NCBI GenBank assembly: GCA_024280995.1
Contig: JAMXLM010000018.1
Span: 310,001 to 374,000 of the forward strand
Direction: 5' to 3'
Length of the DNA: 64,000 nucleotides
Source: Candidatus Dormiibacterota bacterium
GTDB lineage: Bacteria > Chloroflexota > Dormibacteria > Dormibacterales > Dormibacteraceae
A model generated the notes under the pieces. The model saw only the letters and a program-made list of their open reading frames with translations, was not told the DNA's origin and did no database searches. Shown here piece after piece: positions 11,435-19,857 of the stretch. Each line of letters opens with the position of its first letter. Position 1 is the stretch's first letter. The translations under genes were made by a program, and so were the position numbers.

Positions 11435-12745
11435 CTAGCGCTTCCGGTTACGAAGACCGAGAACGCCGAGCAGGAACATGATCCCGCCCAGAACGCCGCC
11501 CGCGATGGGCGCGCCTGTGGCGGCGAGGACCTGACCCGTGCCGCCCGAAGCCGCGGTCGCTCCGGATACCTGGCCCGAGCCGGCTACGGCACCGCTGCCA
11601 GAAACCTGGCCCGTGCCGCCCGCCTGGGTCGAGTTACCGGTCGTGCCGCTGACGCTGCCGGTGCTGCCCATGGATCCCGTCGATCCGATCTGGGTCGAGT
11701 TACCGGTCGTGCCGCTGACGCTGCCGGTGCTGCCCACAGATCCCGTCGATCCGAGCTGGGTCGAGTTACCGGTCGTCCCGTTGGCCGAGCCGGTGCTGCC
11801 CACGGATCCGGTCGAGCCGGTGACCTGGGTCGAGTTGCCGGTCGTGCCGTTGGCCGAGCCGGTGCTGCCGACAGACCCTGTTGAACCGGTGACCTGCGTC
11901 GAGTTGCCGGTCGTGCCGTTGGCGCTGCCCGTGCTCCCCATGGATCCCGTCGATCCGACCTGGGTCGAGTTGCCGGTCGTGCCGTTGGCGCTGCCGGTGC
12001 TGCCCACGCATCCGGTCGAGCCCTTCACCTGGGTCGAGTTGCCGGTGGTCCCGCTGGCCGAGCCGGTGCTGCCGACTGAGCCGGTCGAGCCCTTCACCTG
12101 GGTCGAGTTGCCGGTGGTCCCGTTGGCCGAGCCGGTGCTGCCGACAGATCCTGTTGAACCGGTGACCTGCGTCGAGTTGCCGGTCGTCCCGTTGGCGCTG
12201 CCGGTGCTGCCCACGGATCCGGTCGAGCCCTTCACCTGGGTCGAGTTGCCGGTCGTCCCGTTGGCCGAGCCTGTGCTGCCGACTGAGCCGGTCGAGCCGG
12301 TGACCTTAGTCGAGTTACCGGTCGTGCCGTTGGCCGAGCCGGTGCTGCCCACGCTGCCAGTGCTTCCCACTGCCTGTTCGTGGCCCTGGGAATCGTGTGA
12401 CGTCGCGGACGCGCTCGCGCCTGCCTTGGCGCCGGCCGAGGCGTTCGCCGATGCGCTGCCGGAGGCCGTCGCGGAAGCCTTGCCCGAAGTCTTCGTCTTC
12501 GAGCCGCCCTTGCCGTCTCCGTTGCCGCCTCCACCACCGATGTGCTGGTCTTCTTTCGCCGTAGGGCTGTCGTGGCGATTCATGACCGCCGAAGCACTCG
12601 TGTGGTCCGCTGCCTTGCCCTGGCCACTGCTGCCCGAGTCGGCCGCCAGGGCGGGCGACGTCCGAGCCAGCATGATGATCACTCCGGCCATGAGGACAAA
12701 GGCGGTGACTATGAGCCGCCGCACAAACGCGGCGAAGCCCGACAT
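11435..12745 (-). CDS. LAATG-anchored repetitive surface protein (probable sortase substrate)
   Basis: A secreted, wall-anchored, low-complexity protein. From ATG 12745 it has a signal peptide with 'SPALAADS' as a likely cleavage site, a Gly/Ser/Ala-rich region, eleven tandem 22-23-residue repeats of the type 'GSTGSVGSTGSANGTTGNST', and a C-terminal sorting signal: 'LAATGAPIAGG', a hydrophobic stretch, then 'RNRKR'. LAXTG is the class E sortase motif, and a sortase is encoded at 4393-5013. The reading frame is open up to 12907, but those extra codons precede the signal peptide and are probably untranslated. One repeat has Cys for Ser. Function may be a flexible stalk or adhesive fibre; no binding domain is visible. 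Confidence 0.85.
   Translation of the reverse strand: MSGFAAFVRRLIVTAFVLMAGVIIMLARTSPALAADSGSSGQGKAADHTSASAVMNRHDSPTAKEDQHIGGGGGNGDGKGGSKTKTSGKASATASGSASANASAGAKAGASASATSHDSQGHEQAVGSTGSVGSTGSANGTTGNSTKVTGSTGSVGSTGSANGTTGNSTQVKGSTGSVGSTGSANGTTGNSTQVTGSTGSVGSTGSANGTTGNSTQVKGSTGSVGSTGSASGTTGNSTQVKGSTGCVGSTGSANGTTGNSTQVGSTGSMGSTGSANGTTGNSTQVTGSTGSVGSTGSANGTTGNSTQVTGSTGSVGSTGSANGTTGNSTQLGSTGSVGSTGSVSGTTGNSTQIGSTGSMGSTGSVSGTTGNSTQAGGTGQVSGSGAVAGSGQVSGATAASGGTGQVLAATGAPIAGGVLGGIMFLLGVLGLRNRKR
11621..12367 (-). repeat. Eleven tandem 66/69-bp repeats in the surface-protein gene
   Basis: Eleven in-frame units of 22 or 23 codons encode G-S-T-G-S-V-G-S-T-G-S-A/V-N/S-G-T-T-G-N-S-T-x. Units differ mainly at position 6 (V or M), positions 12-13 and the last residues (QVT, QVK, QV, QL, QI, QA). 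The high DNA identity makes slippage or recombination likely. The reverse strand carries a long open frame of V/P/E-rich repeats that is only a shadow. Confidence 0.9.
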
Positions 12746-12895
12746 GTGCGTTCCGATGTCTTCCAAGTTGCCCACCTCCCACGTGGAAATGAGCGATTGC
12801 CTGTCGCCGCAATCCATCGACACGGACCCCGCAGCCCCGGGGGTATGTCGCAGATAGCCCCGCTCAGCGTTCCCTATCAGGGCAATACGCTTGAA

Positions 12896-14224
12896 ATGGA
12901 AACGCAAGCAGCTTCACGAGTAACCATGGACCTCGCCACCGACATCGAGACGGTGGAGAGCTTCGTCGGCGATCTCCTCGCCGGCAGCGGCTGGGAGCTG
13001 CGAAAGGTTCGGTCACGCGGCACGCGGCTCGAGCCGCCCGACTGGTTCTGGACCTCGTTCTCCGTCCTCATTAATAAGGAAGAGGAGCAACGCGACTTGC
13101 GGCTGATCGCCAAGGGCGCCTTGAACGATCAAGCGTGGGAAAAGCTCAGGTCGCGTCTCGAAGCCGCGGGCGGCGGAAGAGAATGCGACCCCATCGACGG
13201 AGTCGGCTATCCGGTGCTCTTTCCCGAGACGAGACACGCGTACTGGTTCTTTCCCTTCGACCCCTCGATGCACAGGCTGCCGGAGGCTGCAGACCCGAAG
13301 CAAGTGGCCGCGATCCTTCTGGGCGTCGACCACGCATACGCGCCCGGCGGAATCGTCGAGGTGGAGCGAGTCCGCTACGTCCCCGAGGTCGGCGCCATCC
13401 TCCGCTACACGCTCGACAACGGCGCCGCGCCGGTGCGCATCTACGGCAAGGTGCAGCCTGGCACGCGCGGCCGGCGGACATACACGGTCGTGAAGCAGCT
13501 GTGGCAGGTGGCGGCGCGATACCCCGGCTACCTCCATCTCCCAAGTCCGCTCGGTTTCGTCGAGGAGTACGGGCTGCTACTGGAAGAGTCCGCGAAGGGA
13601 AGGCCCGTGAGCAACCGGCGATCGAGCGCGCCGTTTGCGCAGATGGCGTTTGCCGCAGCCGAGGCGCTCGCGGTCATTCACGAGTCGCAGCTCGAGAGCG
13701 ACGAGCGCATCGAGATCGAGGCCGAGCTGGCGCGCCTTGTGCGCGTGCTCGATCAGTTCGCCTACGTGTTTCCGAGCGGGCACTCTCTTCTGCGCGACCT
13801 CATCATCCACATGCGCGAAGCGGTCCAGAAGACCGAAGAGGAAGAGTGGCTGTCGACGCACGGCGACCTGAAGTACGACCAGTTCATGTTCCACAACGAC
13901 CAGTTCACGCTGCTCGACTTCGACTACTGGGCTCGGGCCGAGACCAGCTATGACCTCGGCAAGTTCTGCGCGTACCTCGTTCCGTCGAACCCGAAGGCCT
14001 GGACCGATTCGGTGGCCGCCGAGCGCGTGCGGGCCGACTTCATCCGGCGCTACCGCGAGCTGCGACCTCATGCCACGCTTCAACGCTTCCGCATCTACGA
14101 AGCGCTTCAGCTCGCGCTTCGCGCAATGGCTTTGATGTGGGCGCAAATCCCTGAGTGGGACAGGATCGCCGAGACCTACCTCGTGCTCGGATTCGAGCGC
14201 CTGAAGAGCCGGCTGCCCGAATAG
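12896..14224 (+). CDS. APH-fold phosphotransferase (aminoglycoside/choline kinase-like)
   Basis: A kinase-fold enzyme. The Brenner-type catalytic loop 'STHGDLKYDQ' (H322, D324) and the metal-binding 'LLDFDYW' (D341/D343) are in the right order and spacing. The N-terminal ~150 residues are poorly conserved relative to known kinases. It may phosphorylate a small hydroxyl-bearing metabolite or antibiotic; the substrate is not predictable. Start choices are ATG 12896, ATG 12926 or ATG 12845, none with a convincing ribosome site; I use 12896. It is divergent from the LAATG protein gene with about 150 bases between starts, so the two may share control. Confidence 0.72.
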   Translation: METQAASRVTMDLATDIETVESFVGDLLAGSGWELRKVRSRGTRLEPPDWFWTSFSVLINKEEEQRDLRLIAKGALNDQAWEKLRSRLEAAGGGRECDPIDGVGYPVLFPETRHAYWFFPFDPSMHRLPEAADPKQVAAILLGVDHAYAPGGIVEVERVRYVPEVGAILRYTLDNGAAPVRIYGKVQPGTRGRRTYTVVKQLWQVAARYPGYLHLPSPLGFVEEYGLLLEESAKGRPVSNRRSSAPFAQMAFAAAEALAVIHESQLESDERIEIEAELARLVRVLDQFAYVFPSGHSLLRDLIIHMREAVQKTEEEEWLSTHGDLKYDQFMFHNDQFTLLDFDYWARAETSYDLGKFCAYLVPSNPKAWTDSVAAERVRADFIRRYRELRPHATLQRFRIYEALQLALRAMALMWAQIPEWDRIAETYLVLGFERLKSRLPE

Positions 14225-14314
14225 ACCCGGCGACTCGTCGATCGGGGTTTCTTTTACACCACTTAACGCCGGCTACACAGAAAGGCAGCCACCGCGTGGG
14301 CAGACTCGAACGCC

Positions 14315-14965
14315 ATGCGGGTCGTGGGGTGGATCTCGGCATTGTTCGTCGTGGCTGCGCTTGGCGCCGGCCTGTTCAACGTGCTGCACCGTCCCGGCGA
14401 CTCGACGCGTGCGCTGACGGCGTCTCACCGGCAGCAGAGCGCGCAAGTCTTCACGGGGCCGCTCGCCGGAGGGCTGCCGGACCCGCCGCACGTGATCCCC
14501 GCGCCAAGCCCGAGCCCGATCCCGACCGCGGTCGCCAAGCCGGTGTCTCCACCATCGTCAAGCGGTGGCTCTGCGCCAGCCCCGGCGACTCAATCGAGGT
14601 CGATCGTCATCGGCTCCCGGCAGCAGCAGCTGATCAACGCCGACCGCGCCGCCCACGGGTTGGGCCCGCTCAGCTGGAGCGGATGCCTCTACAGCGTGGC
14701 GGCCGCGAACGCGCGCCGGATCGCCGCACAGGAATACCTCTCGCACACGAACGGCCCTTCATCCGACCTTTCGTGCGGTCTCGGAAACCGCGCGGGCGAG
14801 AACATCGGCTCGTGGTCGCTGGGGGTCAACGACGCGCAGCTGAACACCCTTTTCATGCAGAGCCCGGATCACTACGCGAACATCATGGGCCCGTACCACT
14901 ACGTGGCCACCGCCTGGGTCGTCGGCGCGAACGGAGCCGGCTATATTGCCGTCGAGTTCAGCTGA
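14315..14965 (+). CDS. Signal-anchored CAP (SCP/PR1) domain protein
   Basis: A 216-residue protein with an N-terminal membrane anchor or signal (about 4-24), a Pro/Ser-rich linker (about 60-100), and a C-terminal CAP domain. CAP signs are 'INADRAAHGLGPLSW', the helix 'ANARRIAAQEYLSHTN' and 'AGENIGSW', with the typical His and Glu. Secreted bacterial CAP proteins are common around cell-wall genes; their biochemical role is mostly unknown. It lies upstream of the first class A PBP. The 90-base region before it shows no clear promoter. Confidence 0.82.
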   Translation: MRVVGWISALFVVAALGAGLFNVLHRPGDSTRALTASHRQQSAQVFTGPLAGGLPDPPHVIPAPSPSPIPTAVAKPVSPPSSSGGSAPAPATQSRSIVIGSRQQQLINADRAAHGLGPLSWSGCLYSVAAANARRIAAQEYLSHTNGPSSDLSCGLGNRAGENIGSWSLGVNDAQLNTLFMQSPDHYANIMGPYHYVATAWVVGANGAGYIAVEFS

Positions 14966-15030
14966 TCGCAGGAGGAACCCTCCGGGCTCCCCCCACGTCG
15001 CGCCCCGGAGTGCATCAGACGACGCGTGTC

Positions 15031-15053
15031 GCGGCCGGGTTGAACCCGGCCGC
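15031..15053. terminator. Perfect GC-rich hairpin after the CAP gene
   Basis: A perfect 9-bp stem, GCGGCCGGG/CCCGGCCGC, with a five-base loop, 66 bases beyond the CAP stop. No U tract follows, so it is a weak, processing or Rho-type end rather than a classic terminator. Apart from this hairpin and the small leader frame at 15194, 14966-15228 shows nothing else. Confidence 0.45.
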
Positions 15054-15193
15054 CAGCCGGGGCGCCAGATTCGAATTCAGCTAAACCGGTTTCTTGGGTA
15101 GGGTGAACCCAGTCGGCGTTTGATCTGACGTAGCGCTCGACCGCCGTTGAAACGGCCCCATCTGGGCGCTTCAGAGGAGGAGGAGCGCCAGGG

Positions 15194-15232
15194 GTGGCCA
15201 CCAAACCAGTCTCTTTCGGTGCGGCCGCATGA
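15194..15232 (+). CDS. Candidate 12-codon leader peptide coupled to the PBP gene
   Basis: A very strong Shine-Dalgarno run (GAGGAGGAGGAG, 15174-15185) lies eight bases before GTG 15194. This opens a 12-codon frame (MATKPVSFGAAA) whose TGA at 15230 overlaps the ATG of the PBP at 15229. The PBP start has no ribosome site of its own. The simplest reading is that ribosomes load on the leader frame and re-initiate at ATGA. Seen directly: the SD, the frame and the overlap. Translation is inferred. Confidence 0.45.
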   Translation: MATKPVSFGAAA

Positions 15233-17265
15233 GCGTGATGGCCTCGCCGGTCAAGTGGCTCTGGGCCAAGAAGGCATGGATCGCCGCCGCGGTCGGCGTG
15301 GTGTTCCTCGCTATGACCTTTTACGTCCTGTGGGTCATCAAGGATCTGCCGGACCCGAGCCAGAACGTGCTTGCCGCGGGTGACGTCATCGTCCTCGACC
15401 GCAACGGCAAGCTGATCGAGGACTGGAGCCCGGCCGGCCACTACCACGTCACCCTGACGCTTCAGCAGATGGGCCCGTACGCACCGAAGGCGGTGCTGGC
15501 CGCGGAGGACCGCAACTTCTACAACCATGGCGCGGTCGATCCGACCTCCATCGCGCGCGCGGCGTGGGTCGACGTCACGACCGGCGGCGTGAACCAGGGT
15601 GGGAGCACGATCACGCAGCAGCTGGTGAAGATCCAGCTGCTGACTCCTCAAAGGTCAATCACCCGCAAGGTCCAGGAGGTCGTGCTCGCGGTCGCCCTCG
15701 AGCAGCGGTACTCGAAGGATCAGATCCTCGGTATGTATCTCAACCGCGTCTACTTCGGCCACGGCGCCTACGGCATCGGCGCGGCCGCCAAGACGTACTT
15801 CAACAAGGACGCGAAGGACCTCACGCCGGCACAGGCCGCGTTCATCGCCGGCATCATCCAGGCGCCGACGGCATACGACCCGGTTCTGCACTACGACGAC
15901 GCCCACGACCGGATGCTCTACGTCCTTCACGGAATGGTCACGACGGGCGTGCTCACTCCCGACCAGGCAGACCAGGCCGCCAACGAAGACCTCAAGTCGG
16001 AGCTGCACATCCAGAACACTGCGCGCCAGAGCAAGGCGCCGCACTTCGTCGACTACGTGCTGACCCGGCTGGAGGCGCTCTTCGGATCGGCCGCGGTGCA
16101 GCAGGGCGGCATCGTCGTCAAGACGACGCTCGACCTGAACATCCAGCAGGACGCTCAGAACGCGATCACCACCGGCACCAAGGAGCTCGGCTACCTGGGG
16201 GTCAACAACTCCGCGCTGCTCGCCGCCAACCCGAAGAACGGCGACATCCTGGCCTGGGTCGGTTCGGCCGATTACGGCAACGACTCCATCGGCGGGCAGT
16301 TCGATGTTGTCCTCTCACAGCGCCAGCCCGGTTCGTCCTTCAAGCCGTACGTCTACGAGGCGGCGCTGCGCGATCACAAGATCACGTGGTCCACGATCCT
16401 TCACGACACGCCGACCGACTTCAACGGCTACCGCCCGTCCGACTTCGACAACGGCGGCTTCGGCGACATCACGGCGCGCAGGGCGATCCTCTTCTCGCGC
16501 AACATCCCCGCGGTCGAGGTCGGGCAGATGGAGGGGATCTCCAACGTGATCGACCTCGCCCACGCCATGGGCATCAACAGCCAGCTGGCGCCGTACCTCT
16601 CGACGGCGATCGGCGGCAGCGACGTGACCCTCTTCGAGCACACGCAGGGTTACGCGACGTTCGCGAACCAGGGGCAGAGGGTGGACCTGCATGCCATCGA
16701 CGAGGTCGACGACGCGTCAGGGCAGGCGGCCTACAAGTACTCGAACCCCAACAGCCCGACGGTGCTGACCCCGGCCGAGGCGTACACGATGACCGACGTC
16801 CTCAAGGACTACCAGTACAACTGGAACTTCGGCTGGAACCGCCAGATGGCAAGCAAGACGGGCACGAGCGACAACGGGCATGGCGGGATCCCCGACTCGT
16901 GGATCATGGCCTACAACCCGGACATCGCGGTCGGCGTCTGGGTCGGCAACACCGGCCCGAACGGCAAGGGCGGGTTGATCCGCGCCTACGGCGAGAACGT
17001 GGGCTTGACCACCATGCGGCTGTTCGTCAACGCCCTGCCCGATGACATGCGCAACTGGTACACCAAGCCGTCCGGGGTGACCATCGGATGCGGCGCCGAC
17101 ACGCAGGACCCGTTCCTGCCTGGACCGTGCGCGTCGCCGAGCCCGTCGCCGAGCCCGTCACCGAGCCCCAGTGGCTCTCCGTCCGCATCGCCTTCGGCAT
17201 CGCCGTCACCTTCACCTTCGCCGAAGCCACCCCCGTCGCCGAAGCCTTCACCGACCCCTACGTGA
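15229..17265 (+). CDS. Class A penicillin-binding protein (GT51 glycosyltransferase plus transpeptidase)
   Basis: A bifunctional peptidoglycan synthase, 678 residues. The N-terminal anchor is at about 13-38. The GT51 domain has catalytic E93 in 'AAEDRNFYNHG', 'GGSTITQQLVK' and the 'EQRYSKDQILGMYLN' region. The transpeptidase has S369-x-x-K372 ('GSSFK'), S423-R-N425 and K543-T-G545. A Pro/Ser-rich tail (from about 640) should extend into the wall. It polymerises lipid II and cross-links peptides outside the membrane. A 12-codon upstream frame may drive its translation. It overlaps, or lies nine bases from, the start of the GT20 gene. A second class A PBP is at 23098-25092. Confidence 0.95.
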   Translation: MSVMASPVKWLWAKKAWIAAAVGVVFLAMTFYVLWVIKDLPDPSQNVLAAGDVIVLDRNGKLIEDWSPAGHYHVTLTLQQMGPYAPKAVLAAEDRNFYNHGAVDPTSIARAAWVDVTTGGVNQGGSTITQQLVKIQLLTPQRSITRKVQEVVLAVALEQRYSKDQILGMYLNRVYFGHGAYGIGAAAKTYFNKDAKDLTPAQAAFIAGIIQAPTAYDPVLHYDDAHDRMLYVLHGMVTTGVLTPDQADQAANEDLKSELHIQNTARQSKAPHFVDYVLTRLEALFGSAAVQQGGIVVKTTLDLNIQQDAQNAITTGTKELGYLGVNNSALLAANPKNGDILAWVGSADYGNDSIGGQFDVVLSQRQPGSSFKPYVYEAALRDHKITWSTILHDTPTDFNGYRPSDFDNGGFGDITARRAILFSRNIPAVEVGQMEGISNVIDLAHAMGINSQLAPYLSTAIGGSDVTLFEHTQGYATFANQGQRVDLHAIDEVDDASGQAAYKYSNPNSPTVLTPAEAYTMTDVLKDYQYNWNFGWNRQMASKTGTSDNGHGGIPDSWIMAYNPDIAVGVWVGNTGPNGKGGLIRAYGENVGLTTMRLFVNALPDDMRNWYTKPSGVTIGCGADTQDPFLPGPCASPSPSPSPSPSPSGSPSASPSASPSPSPSPKPPPSPKPSPTPT

Positions 17266-17273
17266 TCGTGGCA

Positions 17274-18824
17274 ATGACCAATCCGCAGCAGAGCCCGTTT
17301 CTGGAGAGCGTCGACCGCCGGCGCCCTGGCCAATCGCTCCGCGGATACGTCGCGCGGACGCTGCCTCACAACTCGACCATCGTGGTCGCCAATCGCGCCC
17401 CGCACGAGCCCAAGCCGGAGGGTGGTTTCACGCGCGGCGCCGGTGGCGTCATCACCGCGCTTCTGACCTTCGCCGAGGTGGCGGGGGCCGAGTGGGTCGC
17501 CTGCGCGCGCAACGCCGGCGAGCGGGAGCTGATCGCCGAGCACGGCGCGTCGTGGGAGGCGCCGCTCCTGCGGGGCACCACTCGCCTCCACTACGCGACG
17601 CCGACGCCGGAGCAGTACGACCAGTACTACTCCGTCATCTCCAACCCCGTCCTGTGGTTCCTCCAACACTACCTCTGGGACCTCGGCAACCAGCCGGTGA
17701 TCAACGGGCGCATCCACCGCGCGTGGAACAAGGGCTATGTCGAGGTGAACAAACATATGGCCCGCAAGGTCGTCGAGGTGGCTCGCGGGCTGCCGGGCCG
17801 GCCGCTGGTGATGGTCCACGACTATCAGCTCTACCTGGTGCCGGCGCTCGTGCGCGAGCAGCTGCACGGCGCGATCATCCAGCACTTCGTCCACATCCCG
17901 TGGCCGACGCCGCAGTACTGGAAGGTGCTGCCCCGCGAGATGCGTGACGCGATCCTTTTCGGCTTGTTGGGCTGCGACATCGTCGGTTTCCAGACGACCC
18001 TCGACGTCCGCAACTTCCTCATGACGTGCGAGGAGAACGCCGGGCTGACGGTGGACGAGCGCGAGCGCGCGGTGCTCATCGACGGCCGGGTCGTCTACGC
18101 GCGGGCGTACCCGATCTCGATCGACGTCGCGAGCACCACGCGCCTCTCGTACTCGCACGGCGTGATGGTCGAGGAGCGCAAGCTGCGCGATTGGCGACCG
18201 CAGCATTTGATCGTGCGCATCGACCGTACCGACCCGTCCAAGAACATCGTCCGCGGTTTTCTCGCCTACGAGAAGCTGCTCGCGCACCATCCCGAGCTCA
18301 AGGGCCGCGTGCAGTTCTGGGCGTTTCTGCAGCCGTCGCGCCAGGACGTCGCCGTGTACCGCACCTACGTGCGCAAGGTCCGCCAGGTCGTGGCCAGGAT
18401 CAACGCGCAGCACGGCGCGCCGGGCTGGCAGCCTGTGCGGTTGGAGCTGGGCGAAGGCATCCGTAAGGCGATGGCTGCGATGCGGAACTTCGACGTCCTG
18501 CTGGTGAACTCGGTCTACGACGGGCTGAACCTGGTCGCCAAGGAAGGTGCGCTGGTGAACCGCTCGGACGGCGTCATCGTGCTGTCGGAGAACGTCGGCG
18601 CCCACGAGGAGCTGCACCAGCACGTGCTGTCGGTGAACCCGTTCGACATCGAAGCGACCGCGAACGCGATGCATCAGGCGATAGTGATGGCCAGCGACGA
18701 CAAGCGGCGCCTCAACGCCGGGGCGCGGGAGGTCGTGCGCACGAACGACATCGCGCGGTGGATCACGAGGCAGGTTCAAGACATCAGGGACCTGGCGGCT
18801 GAGCCGGGCCTGCGGGCGGGCTGA
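17274..18824 (+). CDS. otsA: GT20 glycosyltransferase, trehalose-6-phosphate synthase-like
   Basis: This resembles OtsA, which joins UDP-/GDP-glucose and glucose-6-phosphate to make trehalose-6-phosphate. Family motifs: 'NRAPHEP' and 'GAGGVITAL' in the acceptor half, 'VHDYQLYLVP' (the family HDYHL motif), 'HIPWPTPQYW', 'RIDRTDPSKN' for the nucleotide sugar, and 'DGLNLVAKE' near the C-terminus. The length (~516 aa) is normal. ATG 17274 or GTG 17262, which overlaps the PBP stop as GTGA, are possible starts; neither has a clear ribosome site. No phosphatase (otsB) is adjacent. Related GT20 enzymes make other glucosides, so substrate identity is likely but not certain. Overlap with the PBP suggests co-transcription. 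Confidence 0.82.
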   Translation: MTNPQQSPFLESVDRRRPGQSLRGYVARTLPHNSTIVVANRAPHEPKPEGGFTRGAGGVITALLTFAEVAGAEWVACARNAGERELIAEHGASWEAPLLRGTTRLHYATPTPEQYDQYYSVISNPVLWFLQHYLWDLGNQPVINGRIHRAWNKGYVEVNKHMARKVVEVARGLPGRPLVMVHDYQLYLVPALVREQLHGAIIQHFVHIPWPTPQYWKVLPREMRDAILFGLLGCDIVGFQTTLDVRNFLMTCEENAGLTVDERERAVLIDGRVVYARAYPISIDVASTTRLSYSHGVMVEERKLRDWRPQHLIVRIDRTDPSKNIVRGFLAYEKLLAHHPELKGRVQFWAFLQPSRQDVAVYRTYVRKVRQVVARINAQHGAPGWQPVRLELGEGIRKAMAAMRNFDVLLVNSVYDGLNLVAKEGALVNRSDGVIVLSENVGAHEELHQHVLSVNPFDIEATANAMHQAIVMASDDKRRLNAGAREVVRTNDIARWITRQVQDIRDLAAEPGLRAG

Positions 18825-18881
18825 GCGGACGGCTCGGCCGGAGCCGCGCCGTCGACTCCGTCGCCTTACGATGGGACGGCT

Positions 18882-19319
18882 TTGACGATCCAGCGGATGG
18901 AGCACGTCGGCATCGTTGTCGACGACATCGCGGCGGCGACCGAATTCTTCGTCGACCTTGGGCTGGAGGTAGAGTCGGACGGACCCGTCGAGGGCAGCTG
19001 GGTCGATCGGATCGTCGCGCTCGAGGGCGTTCGCGCCGACATCACGATCCTGCGCACCCGCGATGGCAACGGACGGCTGGAGCTGACGCGGTACCACACC
19101 CCGCCCAACCAGGGAGACAAGGGGTTCGCGCCGGCGAACACTCGTGGCATCCGTCACGTCTCCTTCGCGGTCGATGACATGGAGGCGATCGTCGCCCGTC
19201 TCCGCGCCCGTGGTGTCGAGCTGGTGGGCGAGCTGGGGCGTTTTGAGGACAGCTACCTGCTGTGCTATGTCCGCGGCCCGGAAGGAATCATCGTCGAGCT
19301 GGCCCAGCAGATCGGCTGA
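18882..19319 (+). CDS. VOC-superfamily (glyoxalase-like) protein
   Basis: A 145-residue protein of two beta-alpha-beta-beta-beta modules. The first begins 'MEHVGIVVDDI' and the second 'IRHVSFAVDDM'. The usual metal ligands are present: His in each module start, Glu in 'LELTRY' and Glu in 'IIVELAQ'. Such proteins are lyases, isomerases or dioxygenases; the reaction here is unknown, and methylmalonyl-CoA epimerase-like or lactoylglutathione lyase-like activity is possible. Start is TTG 18882 or ATG 18897. A short GC-rich hairpin (near 18832-18850) separates it from the GT20 gene. Confidence 0.8.
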   Translation: MTIQRMEHVGIVVDDIAAATEFFVDLGLEVESDGPVEGSWVDRIVALEGVRADITILRTRDGNGRLELTRYHTPPNQGDKGFAPANTRGIRHVSFAVDDMEAIVARLRARGVELVGELGRFEDSYLLCYVRGPEGIIVELAQQIG

Positions 19320-19391
19320 ACATTTCACCGCCGCCGGCGTGATGAAGACGCCGACGGCGGTGGCGAAACCTCGAGTCTCGCTAAGGGTGGC

Positions 19392-19796
19392 TTAGAAGAA
19401 CCCGCGCCGCGAAGTCGTGACGTTACGGAAGAAGATGATCGCCATCAGGCGGGCCAGCACCCACGCGATCAGCGCGTAGACGAGGACCGCGACGATCAGC
19501 GACATCTCCAGCACCGAGTGATCGTTGCCTATCGCCGGCAGCAGGTTCCGGAATGGCGCGAGGAAGATGTCCGTGACGTTGTACACCCACTGCGTGAACG
19601 GCGCGCTGGTGCTCGCGCCCAGGAGCTTCAGCACCAGCCGGATCAACAGCAAGCCGTCGATCACGCCAAAGACCAGATAGACAAGGTCCATCGCCCGGCG
19701 GCCCGGGTTGACCGTGCTGACGACGCTCGACGATTCGACCGGACCCGCGGGCGGCGCCTCGGGATCCCGTTCGATCTCCGTTTCCCTGCGTTCCAT
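19392..19796 (-). CDS. YggT-family membrane protein
   Basis: A 134-residue protein whose C-terminal ~95 residues carry the YggT pattern: 'NPGRRAMDLVYLVFGVIDG', a first long hydrophobic helix, 'DIFLAPFRNLLP' between helices, and a second hydrophobic span. The N-terminal ~35 residues are acidic and cytoplasmic. YggT proteins are poorly understood and often associated with cell-division or osmotic functions. ATG 19796 is used; a longer in-frame extension crosses the terminator of the upstream gene and is unlikely to be translated. Confidence 0.8.
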   Translation of the reverse strand: MERRETEIERDPEAPPAGPVESSSVVSTVNPGRRAMDLVYLVFGVIDGLLLIRLVLKLLGASTSAPFTQWVYNVTDIFLAPFRNLLPAIGNDHSVLEMSLIVAVLVYALIAWVLARLMAIIFFRNVTTSRRGFF

Positions 19797-19803
19797 GCAA
19801 GAC

Positions 19804-19835
19804 AAAACGCCCGGGTGCTGTGCGGCACTCGGGCG
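19804..19835 (-). terminator. Rho-independent terminator of the DUF1906-like gene
   Basis: An 11-bp stem (CGCCCGAGTGC with GCACCCGGGCG, one G-U pair) followed on the minus strand by TTTTGTCTT. It ends transcription 23-54 bases beyond the stop at 19858 and sits directly before the YggT start, so YggT needs its own promoter or read-through. Confidence 0.88.
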
Positions 19836-19857
19836 CTGTTCGGAGAAGGGGTCCTCG

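Noticed and set aside
11538..12857. Long plus-strand open frame encoding V/P/E-rich repeats opposite the LAATG protein
   Set aside because: It is the reverse shadow of a GC-rich repeat array. It has no signal peptide or ribosome site, and the minus strand has a complete signal-to-anchor protein.
12746..12907. 54-codon upstream extension of the LAATG protein
   Set aside because: It would put unrelated sequence before a clear signal peptide. The region is better explained as a leader.
16986..19328. 780-codon minus-strand frame across the PBP end, GT20 and VOC genes
   Set aside because: It crosses three well-supported plus-strand genes and shows no domain.
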